This document shows, in pieces, positions 18,759 to 27,290 of a DNA stretch of 64,000 nucleotides (position 1 is the first letter of the stretch; each line of letters begins with the position of its first letter). The notes beneath the pieces are model-generated. The model was not told the DNA's origin. It saw only the letters and a list, made by a program, of their open reading frames with translations, and ran no database searches. Origin of the DNA: a bacterium (GTDB lineage Bacteria; Bdellovibrionota_G; JALEGL01); NCBI GenBank assembly GCA_022763185.1, contig JALEGL010000005.1:1-64000 (forward strand), in the 5' to 3' direction. Both the position numbers and the translations under genes were made by a program.

Positions 18759-19932
18759 GCCCTTAAGTATTTATATTCATATTCCTTTTTGTCGATACAA
18801 ATGCCCTTATTGCGACTTTTTTGTTCTAGCCAACAAAACAGAAGATCATCATCACAACTATATTCACTCTATTGAAAAAGAAATTAAACTTTACCGACTA
18901 TTACCTTTTAGCGAATCGCCTTCTATCCAAAGCGTTTATTTTGGCGGTGGAACACCAAGCTTAATTGACCCTCAATTGATCCATCGCTTATTAAAATCAT
19001 TGCATCATCAATTTAAATTTGATTTTGAAAACGTTGAAATTTCTCTAGAAGCCAACCCAGAAGACATCACCTTGGACAAAGCCAAAGCTTGGAAAACAAT
19101 GGGCATTAACCGAATAACTTTAGGTGTTCAGAGTTTAAAAGCTCAAGAACTCACCTTCCTAGGTCGAGAACATCAATGCCAACAAGCTCTAAACGCAATA
19201 GATCTTCTTAATCAAGTTGGTCTTAACAATATTGGAATTGACTTGATCTATCAATTGCCCCAGCAAAGTTTAAATGATTTCAAAAGCACTCTTGATTTAT
19301 TATTTAGCCACCAATTCACTCACCTATCTTTGTATGGCCTAACCATAGAGCCTAAAACCCCCTTTGCAAAACAGGTCAATGCAAAACAATGGCTGCCCTT
19401 AGCCGAAGAGCCGTGCGAACAATTATTTTTTCTAGCCAAAGACTATTTATCCAAAAAAAAATTTCAACAGTATGAGATTTCTAATTTTGCGCAAGTTGGT
19501 TACAGGTCAAAACACAATCAATGTTACTGGCAGCATCAAGCATACTGGGGACTAGGAGCATCGGCTCATTCATATATACCCAAAAACAATCAAACTCATC
19601 AATCCGCCAAACGTTGGTGGAACCCAAAAAATTTAACACAGTATTATCAAGCCGTTGATCAGCAACATTACCCCTACGAACATGAAATTCTAAATGAAAA
19701 GCAAAACTTAATAGAATATATTTATACCCACTTAAGAACCCGTGGAATTGAGCTTATTTATATCAAGCAATATCTAAATACAAATCAACAACAGGCCGCT
19801 TGGCAAAGCCTTGTTCAAGATTTGATCAAGCAACATTACGCTGAACAAAACGCAAGCCATTTATTCCTAACTGCACAGGGTCAAATTCGCTCAGATTGGA
19901 TTTGCCAAGAGCTTATTAGTATCTTAACTTAA
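18742..19932 (+). CDS. hemW: HemW-like radical-SAM heme chaperone
   Basis: Member of the oxygen-independent coproporphyrinogen oxidase-like family; HemW binds heme and delivers it and does not oxidise coproporphyrinogen. The CxxxCxxC cluster motif is Cys17, Cys21 and Cys24, and the HemW-type HNQCYW motif occurs in the second half followed by GLGASAHSY. 396 residues, normal length. The ATG lies inside the end of the preceding glycosyltransferase gene. True HemN has extra N-terminal residues and is longer, so HemW is the better name. Confidence 0.92.
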   Translation: MANNAEPLSIYIHIPFCRYKCPYCDFFVLANKTEDHHHNYIHSIEKEIKLYRLLPFSESPSIQSVYFGGGTPSLIDPQLIHRLLKSLHHQFKFDFENVEISLEANPEDITLDKAKAWKTMGINRITLGVQSLKAQELTFLGREHQCQQALNAIDLLNQVGLNNIGIDLIYQLPQQSLNDFKSTLDLLFSHQFTHLSLYGLTIEPKTPFAKQVNAKQWLPLAEEPCEQLFFLAKDYLSKKKFQQYEISNFAQVGYRSKHNQCYWQHQAYWGLGASAHSYIPKNNQTHQSAKRWWNPKNLTQYYQAVDQQHYPYEHEILNEKQNLIEYIYTHLRTRGIELIYIKQYLNTNQQQAAWQSLVQDLIKQHYAEQNASHLFLTAQGQIRSDWICQELISILT

Positions 19933-20007
19933 GATAATTAATCTGATTAATATTTTTCTAAAAATAATTTATTTAAATAATTTTTAATCGCATGTTATGC
20001 AAATTTT

Positions 20008-20442
20008 ATGTTGGGGAGAAGTTTACTGTTCATTGCTGTTTCACTGTATTTTTTTTCTAACTTTGCTCATGCCCAAACTGACTACAATCACTATCCAAGT
20101 TATCTAGAAGATATCGATACTGATGGGAGTGTCAAGCGCTGCTTTGATGTCCTTCCAATCCAAGATTCCTCTCCCCAGCAAGCTCGTATTTTAGATTTTT
20201 CATGCCCCAAAGAACTGCACTGCTATGAATGTTCTTTTGAAGGAGCTTTATTTGGTATTGAGTCACTGGCTTATTACAATGGGTACAGTAAGACTATTTC
20301 TTATCTCGATGGTGAATTACGCATGAATAAGGAAGGTTTTTGGGACTACGTTATTTTACCACCCTACGATGATGAGCCTATGTATTACGATCCTACATAT
20401 CAAGAAGAGTACAGCAAAAATTTCTATCGAAGTCGACATTGA
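20008..20442 (+). CDS. Secreted Cys-containing protein, tandem paralogue A
   Basis: Protein of 144 residues with a clear signal peptide (cleavage after AHA, about residue 22). The mature part begins with a Tyr-rich stretch (NHYPSYLEDI) and has KRCFDV, then CPKELHCYEC, so four Cys suited to disulfides in the periplasm. The same layout occurs in the next gene (YQEYLKDV, KRCFDI, CPLINSCLQEC). I know no family with this signature. Upstream spacing from hemW is 75 AT-rich bases with no clear promoter. Possibly a periplasmic or exported small structural protein. Confidence 0.6.
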   Translation: MLGRSLLFIAVSLYFFSNFAHAQTDYNHYPSYLEDIDTDGSVKRCFDVLPIQDSSPQQARILDFSCPKELHCYECSFEGALFGIESLAYYNGYSKTISYLDGELRMNKEGFWDYVILPPYDDEPMYYDPTYQEEYSKNFYRSRH

Positions 20443-20563
20443 CTGTTGAACCCAAAAAAGGTTTAAAAACCATAGCTGTATTTTTTTTAAGCATAATTTT
20501 AAATAATGTTGAGGTTAAAAATGTTAATTTTTACGCGCTGCAAAACAGTGTTATTGTCGATGC

Positions 20564-21010
20564 ATGTTAAATACCAATAAAAAACTGCAACTGTTGTTTA
20601 CGCTTACTTTTTTATACGCCCACTGGGCTTGTGCACAACAAAGATCAGCCTACCAAGAGTATCTTAAGGATGTTCGGATAGCTTCAGGTATGTCTGAAAA
20701 AAGCTCTCCCAAGCGTTGTTTTGACATTGAAGAGTTAGAGGCCAATACAGGATCAAATAAGGTAGTAATGATTTACGATTACTATTGCCCGCTGATTAAT
20801 TCATGTTTACAAGAATGCAGTAGAGACCATGCACTAGAACTATTTAGTTCAATGTTTGAAGTAAACGCTTCTGACTATCCTAAGGATTATAAAACACTGC
20901 GTATTCCATATTTCTTCTCTGGGACCTTATATTATTCATATGTTTCAAACCAATGGCATTTAGAAAAAAATAATGCCGCAGCAAGCTTTAGTTATAAGGA
21001 TTACAATTAG
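20564..21010 (+). CDS. Secreted Cys-containing protein, tandem paralogue B
   Basis: Protein of 148 residues with a signal peptide cleaved after ACA (about residue 24). It shares with its upstream neighbour a Tyr-rich start, an Arg-Cys-Phe-Asp block and a Cys-Pro-x4-Cys-x(2-3)-Cys block, followed by an aromatic-rich C-terminal half. Sequence divergence between the two is large, indicating an old duplication. The 121 bases between them contain no terminator I can support. Function unknown; four conserved Cys imply an oxidising compartment. Confidence 0.6.
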   Translation: MLNTNKKLQLLFTLTFLYAHWACAQQRSAYQEYLKDVRIASGMSEKSSPKRCFDIEELEANTGSNKVVMIYDYYCPLINSCLQECSRDHALELFSSMFEVNASDYPKDYKTLRIPYFFSGTLYYSYVSNQWHLEKNNAAASFSYKDYN

Positions 21011-21109
21011 TCCCATTTATTTCTAAAAAAATTTAGTGAACAGTGCTAATCAAGCGTATCAATTGCAAAAAAACTGACTTAAATTGACTTAATGTATATA
21101 ATTGGAGCC

Positions 21110-21211
21110 ATGCTTTTAAAAATTGACCCAAAAATTATTGCTCTGGCTGTGTTTGCCATATTCATTGTGACCGTGTATTCCTTGATCAATAGATTCTTCC
21201 CCATTTTTTAG
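21110..21211 (+). CDS. 33-residue single-pass membrane peptide
   Basis: A 33-codon frame (ATG 21110, TAG 21209-21211) encoding a hydrophobic helix (about residues 9-26: IIALAVFAIFIVTVYSLI) between short ends with Lys/Asp before and Asn-Arg after. A GGAG lies immediately upstream but only two bases from the ATG, which is closer than usual. The stop is two bases before the ATG of the double-PilZ gene, so the two would be translated in tandem. The hydrophobic pattern and tight linkage argue for a real gene; conservation cannot be judged here. Confidence 0.45.
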   Translation: MLLKIDPKIIALAVFAIFIVTVYSLINRFFPIF

Positions 21212-21213
21212 AC

Positions 21214-21897
21214 ATGAAAAAAGCCAAAGAAAAACGCAGTAAACCCCGCATAGAAGCCAAAGTACAAGTTATTTTGCAAGGGGAAGATCACATTCACACC
21301 GTAACTGGCGATTTGAGTAAAACGGGTATTTTTCTAAAAACCTTATTTCCTTTTGCCAAAGTGGGAGAAAAATTAAGCTTAAAGATAGCTCTTGCTGATG
21401 ATGATCATTTCTTTAAACTTAAAGGTAGCGTTGTTAGAGTCAACCCCATGAATCAAGTAGATAAGCCAGCAGGATTAGCGGTTGCATTCAATAAGATTGA
21501 TCCCCGTTACTCTAGAAACTTTGAAAATATGCTCTTACAGCTCTTTAAAGGCAAAGGCCTGGGCTGTCGCAAGTATCCCAGAGCACAAGTTGACCTAGAC
21601 ATTGAACTGAGTTCAAAGGATCACTCTCACCAAGCTTTAACCCATAATATTAGTATGGGAGGCTTATTTATAAAAACAGAACACCTCAATGATTTCAAAT
21701 TGGGAGATAAGGTAAAAATCAATATCATCCACCCCTCTACCAAAAGAAAATTTTTGGTTCATGGTGAAGTTGTCCATCTCAAGCAGTCTGAGCACTTAAA
21801 AGGGGTAGGTATAAAGCTGGTTAAATTGTCGAATAAGCGCAAAGAAGATTTACTGATCTATTTTAAGAGTATTCTTAGTTATCAAAAAAGAAAATAG
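21214..21897 (+). CDS. Tandem PilZ-domain protein (c-di-GMP receptor)
   Basis: Protein of 227 residues made of two PilZ domains. The first carries RSKPR (residues 8-12) and DLSKTG; the second carries RKYPR (about 120) and NISMGG. Both therefore retain the RxxxR and [D/N]xSxxG motifs needed to bind cyclic di-GMP. There is no effector domain, so it likely acts through protein contact, as in motility or exopolysaccharide control. The first domain also resembles the TIGR02266-type PilZ found in Myxococcus and Bdellovibrio relatives. It sits two bases after a 33-residue membrane peptide gene, a possible membrane tether. Confidence 0.85.
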   Translation: MKKAKEKRSKPRIEAKVQVILQGEDHIHTVTGDLSKTGIFLKTLFPFAKVGEKLSLKIALADDDHFFKLKGSVVRVNPMNQVDKPAGLAVAFNKIDPRYSRNFENMLLQLFKGKGLGCRKYPRAQVDLDIELSSKDHSHQALTHNISMGGLFIKTEHLNDFKLGDKVKINIIHPSTKRKFLVHGEVVHLKQSEHLKGVGIKLVKLSNKRKEDLLIYFKSILSYQKRK

Positions 21898-21969
21898 TTC
21901 AAAGCATCTCAGCAAAAAAGTTATCTTTGGGCGGTGTCAATCATGTTTTTTTGTGGTACATAGCCCATC

Positions 21970-22470
21970 ATGGCTTTACGAGAAGTATTAACCTTTCCTA
22001 ACCCTATTTTATTAAAACGCTCACAAGATGTTGAGGTTTTTGATGATGACCTACAAACCCTTGTAGAAGACATGCATGAGACTATGCTCCATGAAAATGG
22101 TATTGGTCTGGCAGCTCCGCAAATTGGTATTTTGAAACGACTTATTGTTATTCAAATCCCCGAAAGCGAAGACGATGAGGGAGAGTTTTTTGCTTTTTGC
22201 AATCCCGTCATCAAAGAAAAACGTGGAGAGGCTAAAATAGAAGAAGGCTGCCTGAGTTTACCTGAATTTTATGTTGAAGTTGATCGAGCCAAAGAAATCA
22301 CGCTTGAAGCTTATACGCCAAAAGGTAAAAAAATCAGGCTTGAAGCCGATGGGCTGTTAGCCATTTGTATTCAACATGAAATTGATCACTTGGATGGTAA
22401 ACTTTTGGTCAATTATGTCAGCTCGATGAAACGTGACCTCTACAAAAAACAAGTTTCCCATAAGGTATAG
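21970..22470 (+). CDS. def: Peptide deformylase
   Basis: Removes the formyl group from the initiator Met of new proteins. All three family motifs are intact: GIGLAAPQ (44-51), EGCLS (92-96) and QHEIDH (135-140), giving metal ligands Cys94, His136 and His140 and catalytic Glu137. 166 residues, normal. It is followed six bases later by fmt, the usual def-fmt pairing in which the two enzymes act at opposite ends of formyl-Met use. Confidence 0.97.
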   Translation: MALREVLTFPNPILLKRSQDVEVFDDDLQTLVEDMHETMLHENGIGLAAPQIGILKRLIVIQIPESEDDEGEFFAFCNPVIKEKRGEAKIEEGCLSLPEFYVEVDRAKEITLEAYTPKGKKIRLEADGLLAICIQHEIDHLDGKLLVNYVSSMKRDLYKKQVSHKV

Positions 22471-22476
22471 TTTTCT

Positions 22477-23433
22477 TTGCACCCTAAAACTCAACGCATT
22501 GTATTTTTTGGAACGCCTGAGTTTGCAGTACCCTGCCTACAAGCCATTATTGACTCTGGTAGAGATGTTGTTCAGGTCATTACCCAGCCTGACAAACCCA
22601 AAGGTAGAGGTAAGCAATTGGCAGCTCCAGCAGTTAAAATATATTGCCAACAACAAAACATCCCTTATCTTCAACCCAAAAAAATAAAAACCGAAGCTTT
22701 TTACACTCAATTGGAGCAATTCAGTGCTGACATCTTTGTTGTGGTTGCTTTTGGCAGAATTTTTACACCTCGTCATTTAAACATTTGTCCTTATACACTG
22801 AATGTTCATGCCTCTTTATTACCCAAATGGCGCGGGGCTTCCCCTATTCAGAGATCTTTACAATATGGCGACAAACAGACTGGCATCTCTATCATGCAAT
22901 TGGTAGAAGAATTGGATGCCGGAGATGTTATGTACCAAGCTGCAATAAACATCACCCCCAACATGCGTTTTGAAGATTTATCACAGAAGCTATCCTTACT
23001 AGGTGCAGATTCCATCGTTAAAGCGTTAGATTTGATTGATCAAGACAAATCACACTTTAAACAACAGGATCATGATCAAGCCAGCTTTTGCCCGCCTATC
23101 AAGGTGGAAGAAGCACATATTGATTGGCAACAAAACAGTTTGGACATTCACAACCTCATTCGCGCTTTCCATCTTTGGCCCGGTGCTTTTTGCTTTGATG
23201 GCCAGAATAGAATTAAAATCTTACACAGTCAGTTATCTGACCCACCTGAGCATTGGCGAAATGAAAATAATTACAGCTGCGGTCAACTTGTTTATGGGAA
23301 AAAGCAACTTTGGGTCAAAACGGCTGATGCTTGGTTAGAAGTCTTGGAAGTTCAAATGCCCGGTAAAAAGCAAGTGCCTACACCGGCCTTTCTTGCTGGA
23401 TATAAAAATAAAAATATCCAGTCTTGGCAATGA
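22477..23433 (+). CDS. fmt: Methionyl-tRNA formyltransferase
   Basis: Transfers a formyl group from 10-formyl-THF to initiator Met-tRNA. The N-terminal Rossmann part has FFGTPEFAVPCL and the catalytic NVHASLLPKWRGASPIQ segment; the C-terminal OB-like domain is present. 318 residues. The start is TTG at 22477, since no ATG occurs before the conserved N-terminus (HPKTQRIVFFGTPEF). It follows def by six bases and is followed by rpe after 70 bases. Confidence 0.96.
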   Translation: MHPKTQRIVFFGTPEFAVPCLQAIIDSGRDVVQVITQPDKPKGRGKQLAAPAVKIYCQQQNIPYLQPKKIKTEAFYTQLEQFSADIFVVVAFGRIFTPRHLNICPYTLNVHASLLPKWRGASPIQRSLQYGDKQTGISIMQLVEELDAGDVMYQAAINITPNMRFEDLSQKLSLLGADSIVKALDLIDQDKSHFKQQDHDQASFCPPIKVEEAHIDWQQNSLDIHNLIRAFHLWPGAFCFDGQNRIKILHSQLSDPPEHWRNENNYSCGQLVYGKKQLWVKTADAWLEVLEVQMPGKKQVPTPAFLAGYKNKNIQSWQ

Positions 23434-23503
23434 TTCTTTCCTTTAGAATGCTTGGCTATGGGGAAAGCTTTTGTTTTTTTCAGCTTCGTAGTATGTATGG
23501 CCC

Positions 23504-24157
23504 ATGTCAAAAAATGTTCTTATAGCTCCCTCTATATTATCTGCTGATTTTTCAATTCTTGGCCAAGAAATTAAAGCCGTGGAACAAGCTGGCGCTGATT
23601 GGCTGCATATCGATGTGATGGATGGCCACTTTGTACCTAATTTAACCATGGGCCCCATGATTCTTGATTCCATTAAACAATGCAGTGACCTGTATTTGGA
23701 TGTGCATTTGATGGTCAGCCATCCTGAACAGTGGCTTGAACCTTTTGCTAAAGCCGGGGCCAGTGGACTCACCATCCATGCTGAAGCTACTCCTCATATT
23801 CAACGTTGTTTAAGTGCCATTAAAGACCTGGGCCTAAAAGCTGGCCTGTCCTTAACACCGTCTACACCTTTATCTTTTATTGAGCACATTATGGATGATT
23901 TAGATTTACTGTTATTGATGACGGTTAATCCTGGCTTTGGTGGTCAGAGTTACATTTCTGCCATGACTCAAAAAATTGCAGCTGCCGCCGAGCGAATACA
24001 ACACAGTGGTAAAAATATTATTTTACAAGTTGATGGTGGTGTGAACCGTGAAACGGTTGATGCAATAAAAAAAGCCGGCGCCCGATGTCTGGTAGCCGGC
24101 TCAGCTGTGTTTAAAAGTGATAATTACACATCCATTATTAAACAATTAAAACAATAA
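23504..24157 (+). CDS. rpe: Ribulose-phosphate 3-epimerase
   Basis: Interconverts ribulose-5-phosphate and xylulose-5-phosphate in the pentose phosphate pathway. TIM-barrel with APSILSADFS, HIDVMDGHFVPNLT (metal His and catalytic Asp), VHLMV, TVNPGFGGQ and QVDGGVN. 217 residues, full length, all catalytic motifs kept. It is the last gene of the def-fmt-rpe run and converges on a minus-strand hypothetical gene 18 bases away. Confidence 0.97.
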   Translation: MSKNVLIAPSILSADFSILGQEIKAVEQAGADWLHIDVMDGHFVPNLTMGPMILDSIKQCSDLYLDVHLMVSHPEQWLEPFAKAGASGLTIHAEATPHIQRCLSAIKDLGLKAGLSLTPSTPLSFIEHIMDDLDLLLLMTVNPGFGGQSYISAMTQKIAAAAERIQHSGKNIILQVDGGVNRETVDAIKKAGARCLVAGSAVFKSDNYTSIIKQLKQ

Positions 24158-24175
24158 ACAACAGTATCGACCGTT

Positions 24176-24739
24176 TTAAGCTCTAGGACCTTTTGTGCAA
24201 AGCAAAGTATCTAAGTTTTGAGATATAGAGCTTAAATTCATAAAATCTTGTTGATCTATTTCATATTCAGGGAATGCTTGGCCACCATTAATATGATTGC
24301 CAACTTCATGCGTATCATCCATCACAACCGATACCTTTTTAGATCCCATCTTTACAAATAAAGCATCTTGTCCATATGCAGCACTTAATGGAATTTCATT
24401 TTCTAAAACAAAATAAATCGCTTTTTTTTCAGACTCAGTTTTTTGCATATTGTTAAGAGAGTTAACACTGTTTTGTAAACATTTATCCAAAGTTGCTATT
24501 TGTAAACTATAAAACTGAGAAGCATCATTTTTCATAATATTTTTTGCTCTTCGTAAAATATGGTTTACACCTCCAGAACAGTAATACTCAACTCCTGCAT
24601 CAAAATTGTGTTTATCAATCGCATCCTGAAGATTGTATTCATAAATCAAGCTCTGATTGCATTCACTATAATTCTGGGCTTGAGCAAAACTCACACAAAA
24701 CACCCCTAAAAAAAACACTAAATATTTAAATTTATTCAT
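24176..24739 (-). CDS. Hypothetical exported protein
   Basis: Protein of 187 residues with a signal peptide (cleavage after FAQAQ, about residue 22) and a strong ribosome site (AAAGGGG) before its ATG. The mature part has Cys at about 27, 54 and 108 and near the C-terminus (LLCTKGPRA), mostly helical in appearance. I do not recognise the family. It is separated by 64 bases from the next minus-strand gene and could be co-transcribed with it or independent. Likely periplasmic. Confidence 0.55.
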   Translation of the reverse strand: MNKFKYLVFFLGVFCVSFAQAQNYSECNQSLIYEYNLQDAIDKHNFDAGVEYYCSGGVNHILRRAKNIMKNDASQFYSLQIATLDKCLQNSVNSLNNMQKTESEKKAIYFVLENEIPLSAAYGQDALFVKMGSKKVSVVMDDTHEVGNHINGGQAFPEYEIDQQDFMNLSSISQNLDTLLCTKGPRA

Positions 24740-24803
24740 TTTTCCCCTTTCACTCCATCGTTATACAATTTTTATTCGATGCTTACAAGTCGCAACTTTT
24801 AAT

Positions 24804-25868
24804 CTAGAACCGCTGTTTAAAGCCTATATAATAGATAGAACGATCGTAATTCAACTGTTGTGAGCTTAAGTCATTGGAAAAACTGGTGTATTTTAGCTCT
24901 AAATGCTGTTTAGGCGACATGTGGTAACTGACTTTGGCCGCATAGGAGTTAAAGGTTTGCCCCTCTGACTCTGTGAGTAGAAAACGTTGGCCTTCATCAT
25001 CAAAGTCAAAAACACTGGGAAATTTGTTCCATTGAACAGTACCAGACAGGTAAATACTGACATAGGGAATTCCACTGGGACGTTCACCTAAATCATAAAA
25101 CAAACGAAACATCATTTGATGTTTCACAAAGGAAAAACGGTCAATGGAAGAGTTTGAATCGGCATAGGTATAGCTTAATCTAACATTGGGCTTAAATGGG
25201 TAAGCAATAAAAAAGCCAATGTCATGATTGCTATCCTGACGGTTAACATCTAAAAACTGCTCCAATGAAAAAATATAGTTGGCTCCTAATTCAAGGTATT
25301 GATTTAAACGATGTTCTACGGCAAACCGCAACCATTCACTGATATTGCTAAAATCATCGTTGGCATAAAACTGAAAAAGTCTAAGGCCTGGTTCAAAAAT
25401 ATAACGGGTATTGTTGTGTTTATACATCGCTCGCATATGTAAGGCTGGCATGACATAGTTTTCTTCAATATCAAAATTGCTCGATAATTCTGATTTACGC
25501 TCAATTAAGACTTTTAATGAAGGCCGCCATTCAAACGTGAACTTATTTTTTTTGTATTGTGTTGATAAACTGAAAGATTGTATGAGCTGATCCTGGTTGT
25601 TTTCCTGAATAAATTTTTTAACCCCTTGCTGATAATGGAAGTAGCCTTGAAAGTTTTCTTTATTGAAAACTTGTTTTTTAGACATGTAATGCCCTCTTAA
25701 AACAAAGTCATCCTTTTTTGTTCCAAAATTTTTATAGACATTGGAGTCGTATTCAATGCCAAGCTGAACAAACTGCTCTTGAGCTACACCATTGCTTTGC
25801 CAGATAAAAAAGCTTAAACAGTAAATACCCCAGAAAATGTATTTTGTTTTATTGTTGATTAAGCTCAT
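24804..25868 (-). CDS. Outer-membrane beta-barrel protein, uncharacterised
   Basis: Protein of 354 residues with a signal peptide (to about VAQEQ, residue 30), alternating-hydrophobicity strands throughout and a final Phe (IYYIGFKQRF), the usual signal recognised by the Bam machinery. Many strands contain aromatic girdle residues (YKHNNTRYIFEPGLRLFQFY). About 16 strands are plausible. Substrate unknown. Its start overlaps the stop of the preceding coiled-coil protein gene by 20 bases, so the two are likely made together and may form one envelope unit. Confidence 0.65.
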   Translation of the reverse strand: MSLINNKTKYIFWGIYCLSFFIWQSNGVAQEQFVQLGIEYDSNVYKNFGTKKDDFVLRGHYMSKKQVFNKENFQGYFHYQQGVKKFIQENNQDQLIQSFSLSTQYKKNKFTFEWRPSLKVLIERKSELSSNFDIEENYVMPALHMRAMYKHNNTRYIFEPGLRLFQFYANDDFSNISEWLRFAVEHRLNQYLELGANYIFSLEQFLDVNRQDSNHDIGFFIAYPFKPNVRLSYTYADSNSSIDRFSFVKHQMMFRLFYDLGERPSGIPYVSIYLSGTVQWNKFPSVFDFDDEGQRFLLTESEGQTFNSYAAKVSYHMSPKQHLELKYTSFSNDLSSQQLNYDRSIYYIGFKQRF

Positions 25869-26826
25869 TAAGAATTTTCAAACGTTCTGCTTGTAAAAAA
25901 ATCAACCTGGCTTCTAGGGTTTCAATGCTTTGATCCAATAAAGCTTCGTTCTGAGAAAAGCTTTGTTTTTGTGCGATCCGCTTTGCTTCAATGCTACTGA
26001 TATCTCTTTGCGCATTCTCACCCAACAGTCTGTCTGTAGTTTCAGGAATGTTATCCCCAGGGTTTTGTTGATTATTACCGGAACCATTCAACGCATTCAC
26101 AGCAAAGTCATCTGATCGATTACGGTTGCCTGAATGAATGAATTGACTTTCTGAAAAAAAAGACTCTTCTTCCAGTGTATCCATCAGAGATGTATTGATA
26201 AATTGTTTTCGGCGAATATTTTTTAAGCTACTTTCAACCATGGCAATTTTCTTGTTCATGCCTGCCAATAAATCTTCAAGCGCTAAAATAGTTTCTGGAT
26301 CTAGGTCTTTAGGGATGGCAATTGGCTCTTCCTGCTTAATACTAAAGTCACTTCTACTATAACGCTCATAAAGTGCTGTTAACGCTTTTACTTGTGGCTT
26401 TGATAAAGCTTTAGTTTTTATTGAAGCATTTTTTGTATTACTGAGTTGCTCATCAATACTTTGTAACAACACCTCATTTTGTTCTTCTACAGCTCGCTTT
26501 GCTAATTTCTTTTTATTCCTCAATCGCTCTAAATTCTTAGCTTGGGCTTGAAATATTTGATATTGGTGATTGAGCTTGATGGTAGATACAATATCTTGTG
26601 CATCTTTAAGTTTTTTAATCTCTCGATGATAGTGTTTAAATACTTTTTCTTCATCCTCCAAAACCAGAAGATGCTGCTCATATTTTTTCTGTTTCGCGTC
26701 TAATGCGGCTAACTCAACTTTAACCGACTGAGGAAGGTGTTCCATAACAACAGTATCACCTTGTGCCAAAGCAAGTGTGATGGCAAAAATACTCGTCCAT
26801 AAGGTGATTTTGTAAAAGTGAAACAT
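25849..26826 (-). CDS. Exported coiled-coil protein
   Basis: Protein of 325 residues with an N-terminal signal sequence (to about ALAQGD, residue 24) and long heptad-like helices: residues about 35-130 and 180-220, and a last helix at 275-325 rich in Leu, Glu and Gln. A low-complexity Asn/Ser/Gly segment (about 240-262) links two coiled coils. No enzymatic motif is visible. Directly overlaps the beta-barrel gene downstream. A periplasmic spacer or adaptor role would fit but is inference. Confidence 0.6.
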   Translation of the reverse strand: MFHFYKITLWTSIFAITLALAQGDTVVMEHLPQSVKVELAALDAKQKKYEQHLLVLEDEEKVFKHYHREIKKLKDAQDIVSTIKLNHQYQIFQAQAKNLERLRNKKKLAKRAVEEQNEVLLQSIDEQLSNTKNASIKTKALSKPQVKALTALYERYSRSDFSIKQEEPIAIPKDLDPETILALEDLLAGMNKKIAMVESSLKNIRRKQFINTSLMDTLEEESFFSESQFIHSGNRNRSDDFAVNALNGSGNNQQNPGDNIPETTDRLLGENAQRDISSIEAKRIAQKQSFSQNEALLDQSIETLEARLIFLQAERLKILNELNQQ

Positions 26827-26930
26827 ATGCTTAATTCCTACTTGTATTTTACCATAAAAAAGCCTAAAGCTACAGGTTCATTCGCATTAAACATAAATTG
26901 AAAAAAATAAATATTTTCAATATTTTAGAG

Positions 26931-27290
26931 TTATTTTTGTGTGTACTCGAGCGCCTTTTCACGTAAAAGTTTGGGTGTAAAGGGCTTAGGAATAAAATCA
27001 TAAGCCCCTTTTTTAATACATTCTACAGCAAGCTCAATATTGCCAAAAGCAGTAATAAATACAAACTTTGCCTTACTTTGAATACTTTGATGTTCTGCCA
27101 ACACCTCAAGACCGCTGATATCTGTTAAGCGCATATCACAAAATATTAAATCATAGTGGCTGCGCTTAAGTAAGGTTATTCCCTGTTGCCCTTTATACGC
27201 CAAGTCTACAACATACCCTTCTTTTTGCAGAATTTCTAACATGCCTTCACCCATGGTGGCATTGTCTTCTATAATTAATATCTTAGCCAT
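26931..27290 (-). CDS. Single-domain response regulator (receiver only)
   Basis: CheY-like receiver of 119 residues: acidic pair Glu8/Asp9, phospho-acceptor Asp52, switch Thr80 and Lys102 in the PKPF context. No DNA-binding or enzymatic output domain is attached, so it signals by protein contact or passes the phosphate on. Its first eight bases overlap the end of the histidine kinase gene upstream, a clear cognate pair. The receiver sequence is of the NtrC/AtoC type, with the output domain missing. Confidence 0.9.
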   Translation of the reverse strand: MAKILIIEDNATMGEGMLEILQKEGYVVDLAYKGQQGITLLKRSHYDLIFCDMRLTDISGLEVLAEHQSIQSKAKFVFITAFGNIELAVECIKKGAYDFIPKPFTPKLLREKALEYTQK

